The notes beneath the pieces were generated by a model, which had not been told where the DNA came from, made no database searches, and saw only the letters and a program-made list of their open reading frames with translations. The translations under genes and the position numbers were made by a program. A DNA stretch of 64,000 nt from Nitrospira sp. (lineage in GTDB: Bacteria; Nitrospirota; Nitrospiria; Nitrospirales; Nitrospiraceae): assembly GCA_022226955.1 (NCBI GenBank), contig CP092079.1, positions 1,457,053-1,521,052 on the forward strand, in the 5' to 3' direction. Position 1 is the first letter of the stretch; every line of letters starts with the position of its first letter. Below, in pieces: positions 43,036 to 52,215 of the stretch.

Positions 43036-44214
43036 ATGCGCGACTTCGTTCCTCCTCGACGCCTGCTACTCGGCCCAGGGCCCAGCATGGTTCATCCCCG
43101 TGTGCTCCAGGCCCTCTCGACCCCACTGCTCGGCCATCTCGATCCCGCGTTTCTCGGGGTCATGAACGATGTGCAGCACTTGCTCCGATCTGTGTTCGCC
43201 ACCGCCAACCCTTTTACCATTGCGGTCTCTGGAACCGGATCGGCCGGGATGGAAGCCGCCATCGTCAATGCAGTTGAACCGGGCGATGCCGTCATCGTCG
43301 GCGTCAACGGGGTCTTCGGCTCGCGGCTCGCGACCGTCGTGGAGCGAAGCGGCGGCAAAACCATCCGGCTGGAGGTCCCCTGGGGTCAGGTCATTCCTCT
43401 CGACATGATCGAGTCGGCCTTGCGCCGGTCAGGACCGGTAAAGGCCGTGGCGCTGGTCCAGGCAGAAACGTCAACCGGCGCGAGTCAACCGCTCGACATG
43501 ATCGGTTCGCTCTGCCGGAATCACAATGCGCTATTGATTGTTGATGCCGTCACCTCGCTCGGCGGCATGCCTGTCGATGTCGACCGTCTGGGAATCGATC
43601 TGTGTTACAGCGCGACACAAAAATGCCTGAGCTGCCCGCCGGGGCTGGCGCCGCTCACATTGAGCCCGCGCGCCCTCTCAGTTATCAAAGGCCGCCGCAC
43701 GCCTTGCCAAAGCTGGTACCTGGATATGGCGCTGGTCGCGGAATACTGGGCCGAAGGGTCTCGCGCCTATCATCATACCGCTCCAATTTCGATGCTCTAT
43801 GCGCTGCGCGAATCCTTGCGGCTCATTGAAGAAGAAGGATTGCCAGCTCGTGTGGCGCGTCACCGCCTCAACAGCGAGGCCTTAGTCGCCGGTCTCATGG
43901 AACTAGAACTGACCCCGCTTCCCTCAACGGAGCACCGGCTCCCGATGTTAACTTGTGTGACAATCCCTCCGCATATCGATGAAGCCGTGATCCGCCAGCA
44001 ACTGCTCCACCCCTACGGCATTGAAATCGGCGGTGGGCTAGGCCCGCTCAAGGGCAAAGTCTGGCGTATCGGACTGATGGGGGAATCCAGCACGGAGGCA
44101 AATGTATTGACGTTTCTGAATGCGCTTGAAGAGATATTCATTCGAGGCGGATGGCTGTCGACGCCAGGCGTCGCATTGCAAGCCGCCGCGCGCGTCTATA
44201 GCCGGGCCATATAG
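43036..44214 (+). CDS. Class V aminotransferase (alanine-glyoxylate / serine-glyoxylate type)
   Basis: A 392-residue PLP enzyme. LLLGPGPSMVHPRVLQA is the family N-terminus. SGTGSAGMEAAI is the phosphate loop, and VDAVTSLGGMP holds the PLP-binding Asp. SATQKCLSCPPGL has the Schiff-base Lys, and the C-terminal Arg that binds the carboxylate is in VWRIGLMG. It moves an amino group to glyoxylate or a related oxo-acid (glyoxylate detoxification, serine cycle, or purine salvage). Start 43036 was chosen over 42973 because homology starts just after it. It is followed by the DUF3365 gene 22 bases downstream. Confidence 0.9.
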   Translation: MRDFVPPRRLLLGPGPSMVHPRVLQALSTPLLGHLDPAFLGVMNDVQHLLRSVFATANPFTIAVSGTGSAGMEAAIVNAVEPGDAVIVGVNGVFGSRLATVVERSGGKTIRLEVPWGQVIPLDMIESALRRSGPVKAVALVQAETSTGASQPLDMIGSLCRNHNALLIVDAVTSLGGMPVDVDRLGIDLCYSATQKCLSCPPGLAPLTLSPRALSVIKGRRTPCQSWYLDMALVAEYWAEGSRAYHHTAPISMLYALRESLRLIEEEGLPARVARHRLNSEALVAGLMELELTPLPSTEHRLPMLTCVTIPPHIDEAVIRQQLLHPYGIEIGGGLGPLKGKVWRIGLMGESSTEANVLTFLNALEEIFIRGGWLSTPGVALQAAARVYSRAI

Positions 44215-44236
44215 CACAGGGAGAAGGAGTCTCGCC

Positions 44237-44830
44237 ATGAATCGTCCGTTGCTGGTGGTCTTGGGCGCTGTGACCTTTGCGCTGATGAGCGTCATCTTTT
44301 TTTGGGTCTTCAAGCTGACGATGGCCAATTCCATGAAGACCGACATGGTCTCGCCGGAAAAAGTGGCGGCGTTTATCCAAGCGGTGCTTGAATCCAATCG
44401 TAACAACTATACGGACAACGTCGTGGTCAAACTGCAGAAGGAAGGGATTCAGGCGCACGAACATTGGAAAGACGAACGCGGCGTCGCCCTGCCCGCTCAG
44501 TATCTGATGGAATCCGGCCGGCTGGTCTCGATGAAAGATCTGAAGTTTTCGTTTCGCCTGGCCAGCCTCACGCCGATCTATGTCTGGAATGGCCCCAACA
44601 GCGACTTTGAACGCCTCGGCCTCGCCGCGGTGGAGAAGGACCCCGACAAACCGCACTACGGATACATCACCAAAGGCGGCACCCGCTATTTCCAGGCTAT
44701 TTATGCCGACCGGGCCAACTTGCAAGCCTGCGCCGACTGCCACAATCAGCATTCCAACAGCCCTCGCCGCGATTTCAAATTGAACGATGTCATGGGCGGC
44801 ATTGTCATCACCTTCCCGGTCGGAGAATAA
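44237..44830 (+). CDS. DUF3365 (Tll0287-like) single-haem c-type protein
   Basis: A 197-residue protein with an N-terminal membrane anchor (about 5-27) facing the periplasm. The Tll0287-like sensor fold is present (RLASLTPIYVWNGPNSDF is typical) and one c-haem site, CADCH, lies near the C-terminus. Known relatives are haem-containing redox or gas sensors, often joined to signalling domains; this one stands alone. AAGGAG site before ATG. It lies between the aminotransferase and amidohydrolase genes with very short gaps, so the three probably form an operon. Confidence 0.85.
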   Translation: MNRPLLVVLGAVTFALMSVIFFWVFKLTMANSMKTDMVSPEKVAAFIQAVLESNRNNYTDNVVVKLQKEGIQAHEHWKDERGVALPAQYLMESGRLVSMKDLKFSFRLASLTPIYVWNGPNSDFERLGLAAVEKDPDKPHYGYITKGGTRYFQAIYADRANLQACADCHNQHSNSPRRDFKLNDVMGGIVITFPVGE

Positions 44831-44834
44831 TTCC

Positions 44835-46043
44835 ATGGCTATCGCCATTCAGCATGTGCGGCTTATTGACGGAACCGGCTATTCGATTGAACGCGCCACC
44901 ATTCTGATCCGCGGCCGCAAGATCGCCGCCACAGGGTCGAGCCGCACCCTGACGATCCCGAAAGGCGTGACCAAAATCGACGGCCGGGGCCTGACCGTCA
45001 TCCCCGGCTTGATCGATTGTCACGTCCACCTTTGTCTGGGAGGAGAGCCGGACGTCGTCGCCACGGTCGAATCGGATGCGCCGTCCATGACGCTGCTGAA
45101 ATCGGCGCGCCACGCGAAACAAACTATTGAATCGGGCTTCACGACCGTCCGCGATGTCGGCTCGCGCGACCACTCCATCTTTGCCTTGAAGCACGCTATC
45201 GACCAAGGAGTCATGCCCGGTCCCCACATCGTCGGCGCCGGGCTCGCCATCTGCATGATCGGCGGCCATGCCCGCTTCATCGGCCAGGAAGTCGAAGGGA
45301 TCGAACAGGTCCAACGCGCCGTCGACGCGCAACTGGCGGCTGGAGCCGGGGTGATTAAAGTCATTGCCTCGGGCGGCGTCCTTACTCCCGGCACCTCGCC
45401 GGATCAGGCACAGATGACCATTGATGAACTCACAGCCGCTGTCATGACCGCCGGGCGGGCGCAGAAAAAAGTCGCGGCGCACGCTCATGGGGCGTCCGGC
45501 ATGAAAAACGCGATTCGCGCCGGCGTCCACTCCATCGAACATGCCACCTTGCTCGATGACGAAGCTGGCGAGCTGATGAAAACGCACGGCGTCTATATGG
45601 TCCCGACGCTTTCCGCCCTCTCGACCACCGCAGCGGGACGGCCGGGGTGCGGCATTCCCGCCAGCGCGCTCGACAAGGCCAAGGCAATGACCAAACGCCA
45701 TCGAGTCAGCTTTAAGAAAGCCCATGAAAGCGGGCTCTGCATTGCCATGGGCACCGATGCGGGAACCCCCTTCAACTACCACGGCGACAATGCGCAGGAA
45801 CTGGAACGGATGGTAGCCTTCGGCATGAGCCCGATGGAAGCGATTCTCGCCTCAACGGCAGCTGCCGCGCGTTTGATCGGCATTCATGACACGGTGGGCA
45901 CGCTGATGCGAGGCCGCCAGGCCGATCTGGTGATTGTGGACGGCAACCCACTCAAACGAATCGACTATCTGCGGGACCGCAGTAGAATCATGGGCGTGAT
46001 GCAGGCAGGCAAATTCGTGGCGGGACCGCTCTCAAGGGCATGA
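44835..46043 (+). CDS. Imidazolonepropionase-like amidohydrolase (prolidase-type)
   Basis: A 402-residue metallohydrolase. PGLIDCHVHL carries the first metal His pair. VIKVIASGGVLTPGT replaces the usual carboxylated-Lys strand, followed by AAHAHGASGM and HSIEHATLLDD. The final metal Asp is in AMGTDAGTPF. Members of this subgroup (Xaa-Pro dipeptidase / organophosphate acid anhydrolase-like) cleave dipeptides or amides. No signal peptide, so cytoplasmic. It starts 4 bases after the DUF3365 stop. Confidence 0.87.
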   Translation: MAIAIQHVRLIDGTGYSIERATILIRGRKIAATGSSRTLTIPKGVTKIDGRGLTVIPGLIDCHVHLCLGGEPDVVATVESDAPSMTLLKSARHAKQTIESGFTTVRDVGSRDHSIFALKHAIDQGVMPGPHIVGAGLAICMIGGHARFIGQEVEGIEQVQRAVDAQLAAGAGVIKVIASGGVLTPGTSPDQAQMTIDELTAAVMTAGRAQKKVAAHAHGASGMKNAIRAGVHSIEHATLLDDEAGELMKTHGVYMVPTLSALSTTAAGRPGCGIPASALDKAKAMTKRHRVSFKKAHESGLCIAMGTDAGTPFNYHGDNAQELERMVAFGMSPMEAILASTAAAARLIGIHDTVGTLMRGRQADLVIVDGNPLKRIDYLRDRSRIMGVMQAGKFVAGPLSRA

Positions 46044-46077
46044 ACAGTGCGCAGGAAAAAAGAACCCTCGTTCAGAT

Positions 46078-46716
46078 TTACCGTCTCTCGTAGAACAATT
46101 CCAGCGCCGATGCGTACCCATGGATGCGGCCTTTTCTGAAACTCTCCTCCAGTTGCCCGCGCAATGAACGGAATCCGCCTTCGTCGCTCTTCTTCACCAC
46201 CCCTTGCGACACCATCATCTCAGCCGCCACTTCGACGAGCCGCCCCTTGCGGGCTTCCATCTCCTCGGTGAGGAAATCATCCATCGCCTCCGCAGCCCGC
46301 TCTGCGACCATATCTTCTTTAAACGTGTCGTACCCCTGCGCCGCCACGATCCGCTCGCGCAGAATCGCCAGCTCGGCTTTCACTCTCGCCACATTCTTGA
46401 CTAGCAACGCGAAGAGCTCTTTGCGTCCTTCATCGAAGAGCTTCTGCTCCATCTCGCGGAGCACGACCGACAAATCTACAAAATCTGCGCGAGGCTCGTC
46501 GCCCCAATAGAGCCGGTCATAGCTGCGTCGTTTCTCCGCATCGCCGACAATCTCATAGGCCGCGTTGATCTCGCGGATCTTCGCTTCCGCGTCTTTGGCA
46601 TCGGGGTTCCGGTCGGGATGGTGCTGGAAGACCAGTTTGCGATAGGCCTTCTTGATCTCGTCCTCGGAGGCTTCACGCGAAACGCCCAGCACACGATAGT
46701 AGTCCATTTGCGCCAT
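46078..46716 (-). CDS. J-domain (DnaJ-like) co-chaperone
   Basis: A 212-residue protein. The N-terminal J domain (about 3-68: [20 protein letters not shown], then [15 protein letters not shown]) has the HPD motif needed to stimulate DnaK ATPase. No Gly/Phe linker or zinc-finger domain follows. Instead there is a helical C-terminal region ([20 protein letters not shown] and on) with no recognised family. It would direct a Hsp70 to a particular client. Alternative start ATG at 46707. Confidence 0.9.
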   Translation of the reverse strand: MAQMDYYRVLGVSREASEDEIKKAYRKLVFQHHPDRNPDAKDAEAKIREINAAYEIVGDAEKRRSYDRLYWGDEPRADFVDLSVVLREMEQKLFDEGRKELFALLVKNVARVKAELAILRERIVAAQGYDTFKEDMVAERAAEAMDDFLTEEMEARKGRLVEVAAEMMVSQGVVKKSDEGGFRSLRGQLEESFRKGRIHGYASALELFYERR

Positions 46717-46814
46717 GCGGGAAACTATAGCATGCGCCTTCTCCGGGCTTCATCTCGGCTCGACTCCTCTTGCCCACCCCTTGACCTTCTGCACATCCGG
46801 CTTATCTTCAAGCC

Positions 46815-47504
46815 ATGACACACAACCCAACCCCCAAAGCACTGACGAACGACGAGAAAAAAGCCGCGGACGCCGCATTTGCCGGACGCCCGTTTAACGC
46901 GGCCTGGTCGGCCGCTGCACGAGCCGTCTATGACGGCATTGTGAACGCCTTGCCAAAGGAAGTGGTTGAGGCGACCCCGGAAGTCGATGCCATACTCGCC
47001 GAGCTGGACGTGACATCGCCCGCGGCTCCAAGCCTTGAGACTGCGACGCCCGCCGGCACAGATGTGCCGCAAGCAAGTGCGGAAGCGGACGCCCCGGCTG
47101 AACCAGTCGAGTCAAGCGTGCCGACGATCAAAGACCGGCAGGAAGCAATTCAGTCTGGGGTGTTGATCGACGTGACGCCAGCAGCCAAGGAACTCGGGCT
47201 CACATTTCCGATCACCATCACCAAACCGTTATGGGATATCGGAATCGTCACGAGCCAATCGCTCTCCCAGGAGGAGCAGACCGGACGGCTGCGCGATATT
47301 CTGATGGCGTTCCGGTTGCGGCTCGCGAGCCTTGCAACCGTCTCGCCGCTGATCGATTTTCCAGCGCTCTTGGCGATACCGCCAAGCACGGTGCCGCAAC
47401 CGGTCCCGTTGTTTGCCATCATTCAACCGGACAACGGGAACCAGGCCAATGTGACACTGCTGCTCCCGAATGAAGTCTCGCTGACGATTACCCCGTCGAA
47501 CTAA
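46815..47504 (+). CDS. Hypothetical protein with DUF6573-like C-terminal domain
   Basis: A 229-residue protein. The N-terminal 45 residues are a short helical unit (NDEKKAADAAFAGRPFNAAW). An Ala/Pro/Glu-rich linker follows. The C-terminal domain (about 95-229) has RQEAIQSGVLIDVTPAAKEL, then GLTFPITITKPLWDIGI. This resembles DUF6573, common in phage and mobile elements. No known function. The gene converges with the DHH-nucleotidyltransferase gene, overlapping its stop by 4 bases. The phage-like link is only by family. Confidence 0.6.
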   Translation: MTHNPTPKALTNDEKKAADAAFAGRPFNAAWSAAARAVYDGIVNALPKEVVEATPEVDAILAELDVTSPAAPSLETATPAGTDVPQASAEADAPAEPVESSVPTIKDRQEAIQSGVLIDVTPAAKELGLTFPITITKPLWDIGIVTSQSLSQEEQTGRLRDILMAFRLRLASLATVSPLIDFPALLAIPPSTVPQPVPLFAIIQPDNGNQANVTLLLPNEVSLTITPSN

Positions 47505-50167
47505 ACCCGGTTCGACGGGCGGCGGCGGATCGCGCGCTCGATGAACGCTCGTTCTTCCGCTTCCGTCTTAACGAGCCCATCCAAATGCGCATCGCGAAGT
47601 TGGGTGAGGACTCGGCTATAGATCGGTCCGGGTTCGACCCCCATGGATTGAAGGACCTTTCCGGTCAGTCGAGGTTTCGCCTGCCGCCAGACGGTGAGAT
47701 ACGCCGACAGCAGACGCTTCACCCGATCGGACTGGCTCTGGGCCATGATGGCCACCAGCGCTTCGTCCTGCACTCCCTCTAAGAGCCGGCACACTCCAGA
47801 CGGTTTTAACGGCGGCTGCTTGCTGAGTTGCCGCAGCAGCCGATGCGCTCCTCCCCGCATGGCCTTCAGGGTCGTCGCTTCACGCTCACTGAAGGGGAAC
47901 CGCTTCAACAGATCCGCCACGCCACGATCGGGCAGGACTGCGGCAATCGCCATCATATACACCAGCCAGGCGTCCAGCTTGCGGTCCAGATAGAGCAACC
48001 GATACCAATCGAGCGTTTCTTCGACGGCAAACAACAATTTCTCCAGCCGTGGAGTCCAGGCAAGCTTCGGATGGATGAATCGCAACAGATCGAGATCCGC
48101 CAACCGCTTCAATCCCGACTTCGGCTCCCGCTCCGAACAGAGCGCTTTCAATTCTTCCAATAGCCGGTGGCCAGAAAGCTTTTGAAACAGCGCCATCTTG
48201 ACGGCCGCCTTCACCAAGGCCAGCGTATCTTTCCCAAGATGAAAGCCGAACCTGGTCTCAAAGCGGACTGCGCGAAACACGCGAGTGGGGTCTTCGACAA
48301 AACTGAGACTGTGGAGGACACGAATCGTCCGATTCTTAAGGTCCCGCTGGCCGCCATAAAAGTCGAGCAGCGATCCGAATCCACGGCCATTGAGGCGCAC
48401 CGCCAATGCGTTGATCGTAAAATCTCGGCGATAGAGATCTTTTTTGATCGAGCTTTGCTCGACCGTGGGCAACGCAGTTGGGTATTCGTAATATTCGGTC
48501 CTGGCTGTGGCCACATCGAGCTTGAGTCCGCCAGGCAACAGGACAACCGCCGTCCCGAATCGCTCATGCACCGTGACCCGCGCCGACTGCTCTGCGGCCA
48601 ACTTGCGCGCAAAGACGATCCCATCGCCTTCGACCACCAGGTCAAGATCGAGATTTTCGATCCCCAACAACAGATCGCGCACACAACCGCCCACCACATA
48701 CAACGGCAGATCCAGCCGGTCTGCCAGCTGGCCGGCCTCTTCGAGCAACGTAAATAGGCGTGGCGGAAGCCTCTCCTGTAGCTGCCGCTTGAGATTGCGC
48801 TGATGCGCTGGCTCTGGCAGGCTGGTTATACTCGTATCTTTCGAGCGAATCTTTACCACAGGCAAGATATCGTCGTGCCAAGCTCTGAGCAGATCCGTGC
48901 GCGTAATGACGCCGACGACTCTCCTGCCCTCAAGAATCGGCACGAATCGTTGATTCCGCTCCAGCATCGCCTGTTCGATCAGATGAAAGTCGGTGCCGGG
49001 GTGCGCCGTGAACTGATCCGCCTGAAGAATATCGGCGGCCGTCATCTTGCCCAATCGATGAAACAGCGCCTTCTGTATCTGCTCCCGGCTGACCAATCCG
49101 ATATACCGATCGTTGTCGTCCAATACCGGGAGCACGTTCACGCCATAACTTGTCATGCGCTGTTCCGTCTCGCCGACCGTGGCGTCGCCACCGATGCTCT
49201 TGACGGGTTTGGTCATGACATCCTTCGCCAACAGCGTGGGCCGGTACCGCTCCGTCAACAACTGCACGAGCCGATCCTTCACCTCGACGAGCGTCCGCCC
49301 TTTGACAATGGCGGCCGCCGCCACGGCGTGGCCGCCGCCGCCGAACTCCTGCGCAATCCATCCGATATCGATTTCCGGCGCGCGGCTGCGCCCGATGACT
49401 TCCACGTGTTCCCCGTTCATCACAGCAACCACGACGGCATCCACGCCTTCAAGCTCGGCCAGCTGATGCACCGCCTCCGCCGCTTCCACACGAGGCCGAT
49501 CGAACGTACTGGTCGCCACAAGCACCTTCCGGCCTTCCAGATACCGCACGTCGCTGTGCTGCAATAAATCGTTCAGCAACGCGACAATATTCGGATCGAG
49601 CGGCCGGCGCAGTGCCTGCGCGATTGTCTGCAGATCGGCGCCGGCGCCGAGGAGAAAGGCTGCCGCCTTCAAATCGCGCGGAGTGGTCGAGGAATACGTA
49701 AAGGACCCCGTTTCTTCATAGAGACCTAAGGCCAGGACCGTCGCTTCCAACGGTGCGAGCGAAATGCCAGCCGCTTGCACCCGCTCGATCAGCAGTGTCG
49801 CCGTCGCTCCCACGGTCTCCACAATCTGAGTGATGGATTTCCCCGTCGATGGAGCGCCGGTCATACCCGGGTCAATTCCATGGTGATCGAACACCACCAC
49901 CTCGACCTGCGGATCCAGCCAGCATTGCTTGAATGGACCAATTCGGCCTGGCTCATGCGTATCGACCAGAATCAACTTCGTGACTTGTGCGAGATCGAGA
50001 TCTTTGAGCTTGGTGAGATTCAGATCGTGCGCCAGGAGAAAGGCATGGACCGCTTCCTGCGCGCCGCCTGACAGCACCAGCCGTACATCGGGATATAACT
50101 TGCGCACGGCAACCATCGACGCCAACCCGTCGAAGTCCGCGTTGTGATGGGTCGTCACGACTTCCAT
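47501..50167 (-). CDS. DHH-CBS-CBS-tRNA nucleotidyltransferase (CCA/A-adding type) fusion
   Basis: An 888-residue protein. Residues 1-300 are a DHH/DHHA1 phosphoesterase (HHNADFDGL, VDTHEPG, FDHHGID at 93-99, FGGGGHAVAAA at 275-285). Two CBS domains occupy about 314-435 (DVMTKPVKSIGGDAT). The nucleotidyltransferase spans 485-720: YVVGGCVRDLLLG and the catalytic Asp pair at 507/509 in NLDLDLVVEGDG, then RRDFTINALA. A helical tail ends the protein. Known in Aquifex-like and delta-type lineages, where this class adds A or CC to tRNA. Whether DHH acts on an oligonucleotide or is regulatory is unknown. Confidence 0.92.
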   Translation of the reverse strand: MEVVTTHHNADFDGLASMVAVRKLYPDVRLVLSGGAQEAVHAFLLAHDLNLTKLKDLDLAQVTKLILVDTHEPGRIGPFKQCWLDPQVEVVVFDHHGIDPGMTGAPSTGKSITQIVETVGATATLLIERVQAAGISLAPLEATVLALGLYEETGSFTYSSTTPRDLKAAAFLLGAGADLQTIAQALRRPLDPNIVALLNDLLQHSDVRYLEGRKVLVATSTFDRPRVEAAEAVHQLAELEGVDAVVVAVMNGEHVEVIGRSRAPEIDIGWIAQEFGGGGHAVAAAAIVKGRTLVEVKDRLVQLLTERYRPTLLAKDVMTKPVKSIGGDATVGETEQRMTSYGVNVLPVLDDNDRYIGLVSREQIQKALFHRLGKMTAADILQADQFTAHPGTDFHLIEQAMLERNQRFVPILEGRRVVGVITRTDLLRAWHDDILPVVKIRSKDTSITSLPEPAHQRNLKRQLQERLPPRLFTLLEEAGQLADRLDLPLYVVGGCVRDLLLGIENLDLDLVVEGDGIVFARKLAAEQSARVTVHERFGTAVVLLPGGLKLDVATARTEYYEYPTALPTVEQSSIKKDLYRRDFTINALAVRLNGRGFGSLLDFYGGQRDLKNRTIRVLHSLSFVEDPTRVFRAVRFETRFGFHLGKDTLALVKAAVKMALFQKLSGHRLLEELKALCSEREPKSGLKRLADLDLLRFIHPKLAWTPRLEKLLFAVEETLDWYRLLYLDRKLDAWLVYMMAIAAVLPDRGVADLLKRFPFSEREATTLKAMRGGAHRLLRQLSKQPPLKPSGVCRLLEGVQDEALVAIMAQSQSDRVKRLLSAYLTVWRQAKPRLTGKVLQSMGVEPGPIYSRVLTQLRDAHLDGLVKTEAEERAFIERAIRRRPSNRV

Positions 50168-50214
50168 GCTCGCATTCTAGCAGGGTCGATGACCTCGCAA
50201 CATGCAAGACTCCC

Positions 50215-50257
50215 ACAAAACAGAACCGGCGTCGGGACATTCATCCTGACGCCGGTT
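50215..50257 (-). terminator. Rho-independent terminator
   Basis: A 10-bp stem (50224-50233 with 50248-50257), extendable to 14 bp with a wobble pair and a 6-base loop. On the minus strand it is followed by CTGTTTTG. It lies about 25 bases beyond the stop of the gene ending at 50282. Confidence 0.65.
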
Positions 50258-50281
50258 TGCTATAGGCAACGCAGCACGTTA

Positions 50282-50602
50282 CTAGTGCCGCTTTTGGCGG
50301 TCGTGCTTCTCGCGCGCAATATGCCGCGAGGCGCGATCCTGCGCGCGATCGATCCTGGCTCGTTCGCCTTTCGTCATGACACCATCGGCCTTAGCCTTAT
50401 CTTCGATTCTATTGATATGTTCTTGTTGCGTATTCAGTCGATTGGCTTCACGCTGATTCAATTCGCCGCTGACGATCCCTCGATCGATCCGCTTCTCCTG
50501 ATTCGTCTGCCGTTGATCGATGACAGGAGTCTCCGCCTGCGCAAACGCCATCCCACTCATGCCAAGCATCACCATGCCTGCGGCTAAGATCATCGTCTTC
50601 AT
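50282..50602 (-). CDS. Small secreted coiled-coil protein
   Basis: A 106-residue protein with a signal peptide (cleavage likely after MAFAQA). The mature part is highly charged and helical: QTNQEKRIDRGIVSGELNQR, REANRLNTQQEHINRIED, GVMTKGERARIDRAQDRASR. This is a repeated pattern known from small periplasmic proteins of unknown role. Start 50602 follows a GGAGG site; the upstream extension is not used. Followed by a terminator. Confidence 0.72.
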   Translation of the reverse strand: MKTMILAAGMVMLGMSGMAFAQAETPVIDQRQTNQEKRIDRGIVSGELNQREANRLNTQQEHINRIEDKAKADGVMTKGERARIDRAQDRASRHIAREKHDRQKRH

Positions 50603-50952
50603 CGGTACCTCCCTAGGATAAAAAGTTACGCCTCTTGGCTTCAATCAACGCGCCGCTATTCGATCCGTTGACAACGCCTATGTCAGGATACCGCTCGCGA
50701 GCCATCGCGGCCCAGCTTCCAAAGAATCCTAGTAGCCCGCATATCGGCCGCTGCCCTCCAGTGACATCGTGAGCAGATTTGCACAGGTGGCGCCACTTTT
50801 TTTCCTCTCATCCTGCGATCTACGTGTCCGACCTTAGAACCCCATCCTAACCCCTTGCTTTTCCAACAGGTCTTTGCTCCCGCGCTTCCGGCATGTGCCT
50901 TGCTGCATTAGCAACCAAAACCGATGCACCGTTCATTTCAAGGAGGTTGTCG
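50603..50952. other. Divergent intergenic region
   Basis: About 350 bases between two divergent small secreted-protein genes. I see no gene. It contains a perfect 10-base palindrome GTGGCGCCAC (50788-50797) followed by seven T (50798-50804). The AAGGAGG ribosome site of the plus-strand gene is at 50940-50946. Promoters for both genes should be here but no convincing -35/-10 pair was found. Confidence 0.4.
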
Positions 50953-51348
50953 ATGAAGAGCCAGATGATGACGATCGCTGTTGCCGCCCTCGCCATGGTG
51001 GCGCTGGCCACTATGCCGGCGTTGGCCAAAGATAAAGAGGCGAAAAAGAAATCCTCCGGCATGCGCCATTCCTCCGCGGCGGCTGCCGCTTCGTCTACCA
51101 GCCACATTCCTGACGTCGGCCAATCTCCGAAGCGAGGGGAACATGACTCGAAGCCAGGCCCGGCCTGGAAGACCGTCGGCGGAACCGTCAAGCAGATCGA
51201 TGGCAATGCCTATACGGTGGAAGACTACGAAGGCAATCAGGTGAAACTGTACGTCGGCCAGGGCACGAAACACATCAAGCAGAAGAAGGTCGGGGACACG
51301 GTCCGCGCCGAAATCACACGCGGTGGCTTCGCGAATTCTGTGCAGTAA
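50953..51348 (+). CDS. Small secreted protein with OB-like beta domain
   Basis: A 131-residue protein with a signal peptide (cleavage likely after PALA) and then a Lys-rich/Ser-Ala linker. The C-terminal 60 residues are beta-rich (WKTVGGTVKQIDGNAYTVED, then YEGNQVKLYVGQGTKHIKQK), like a small periplasmic OB fold. No specific family recognised. A very strong AAGGAGG site and a strong terminator suggest high expression as a single gene. Confidence 0.74.
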   Translation: MKSQMMTIAVAALAMVALATMPALAKDKEAKKKSSGMRHSSAAAAASSTSHIPDVGQSPKRGEHDSKPGPAWKTVGGTVKQIDGNAYTVEDYEGNQVKLYVGQGTKHIKQKKVGDTVRAEITRGGFANSVQ

Positions 51349-51395
51349 CGAAGTTTGAATCCGCGCACCCACCTGGGTGCGGAATGGTCCTCGAG

Positions 51396-51434
51396 GGGGG
51401 CCGGCCTGCACAGGCCGGCCCTCTTTGTTTTATG
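51396..51434 (+). terminator. Strong rho-independent terminator
   Basis: A 10-bp perfect GC stem (51398-51407 with 51412-51421) and GCAC loop, extendable by G-T and G-C pairs, followed by CTCTTTGTTTT. It ends the 50953 gene. A second small hairpin (GCACCC/GGGTGC, 51365-51380) precedes it. Confidence 0.85.
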
Positions 51435-51449
51435 TGGATCGGCGCTCGG

Positions 51450-52202
51450 TTACTTCGGCGCCTTCCTAAATTCAATATCTCCATAGAACGCGACCGCCCG
51501 CTCCTTCGTATTATCCGTATCGCTCATGATCGCGACTCCGTTAATCAACGGCGGCTCCTCGCCAAACGCCTTCTTGTAATCTTCATAGATATTCCGCTCC
51601 TCTTCTACCCACATCCCGACTCTAGACGCTCCGCTTTCGACCACAATCATCTGGGCAAAGTCGGTGTAGGCATTCTCAATGATCGTGCCGACCGGCGTCT
51701 TGGTCTCCCAGATGTAGTTCAACGCGCCGATGGGAATGTCGCCGAAGAGCACCCGGCCCGCGTTGTATTTCAACTTTCGCCCAAAGCTCACCCGGTCTGG
51801 ATCATAGGCAAAGGTGATATAGAGCCGCGCCGGATAATCGTCTCCGTCCTTCCGGCTCACGTCGCTATGCTGGAGCAGGTTCTCGACTTTCCAGCGCCAG
51901 CGAACAATGGGATAGTCCTTGGGATCGATAGTGACTTCTTTGGTCAGCCCGGAGGCCGACGCCTCGCTGACAGCCTTCACCACCACCTGCGCGCCATCGT
52001 TCACCAGCACATACTTCGTCTGCTTCGGGATTTTTTTGAACGTCAGGGGGTTCCAGCCATCAGGAAGGCCTGACCCAGGCTGATCCGAGGAAAACTTCCC
52101 AACCTCGATCACCGGCGCAGATTGCCCCCAGGACAACATCTGCCCTCCGAAGCTGGCCGTAACCAGAATGATGACCGCGATCATCCTCCGCAGGGCCGCC
52201 AT
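51450..52202 (-). CDS. DUF3047 domain secreted protein
   Basis: A 250-residue protein with a signal peptide (about 1-26). The DUF3047 domain fills the rest (PDGWNPLTFKKIPKQTKYVL, VRWRWKVENLLQHSDV, YPARLYITFAYDP, LNYIWETKTPVGTIIENAY). The family is periplasmic and predicted jelly-roll-like, possibly carbohydrate-binding; no catalytic function is known. It lies 13 bases downstream of the mercuric-reductase-like gene on the same strand, so it may be the last gene of that operon. Confidence 0.88.
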   Translation of the reverse strand: MAALRRMIAVIILVTASFGGQMLSWGQSAPVIEVGKFSSDQPGSGLPDGWNPLTFKKIPKQTKYVLVNDGAQVVVKAVSEASASGLTKEVTIDPKDYPIVRWRWKVENLLQHSDVSRKDGDDYPARLYITFAYDPDRVSFGRKLKYNAGRVLFGDIPIGALNYIWETKTPVGTIIENAYTDFAQMIVVESGASRVGMWVEEERNIYEDYKKAFGEEPPLINGVAIMSDTDNTKERAVAFYGDIEFRKAPK

Positions 52203-52215
52203 GCCGCGCCTGCTC

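Noticed and set aside
50788-50804. Palindrome followed by seven T as a terminator
   Set aside because: The palindrome has no loop, and it lies between divergent genes where no transcript is expected to end; kept only as a note on the intergenic region.
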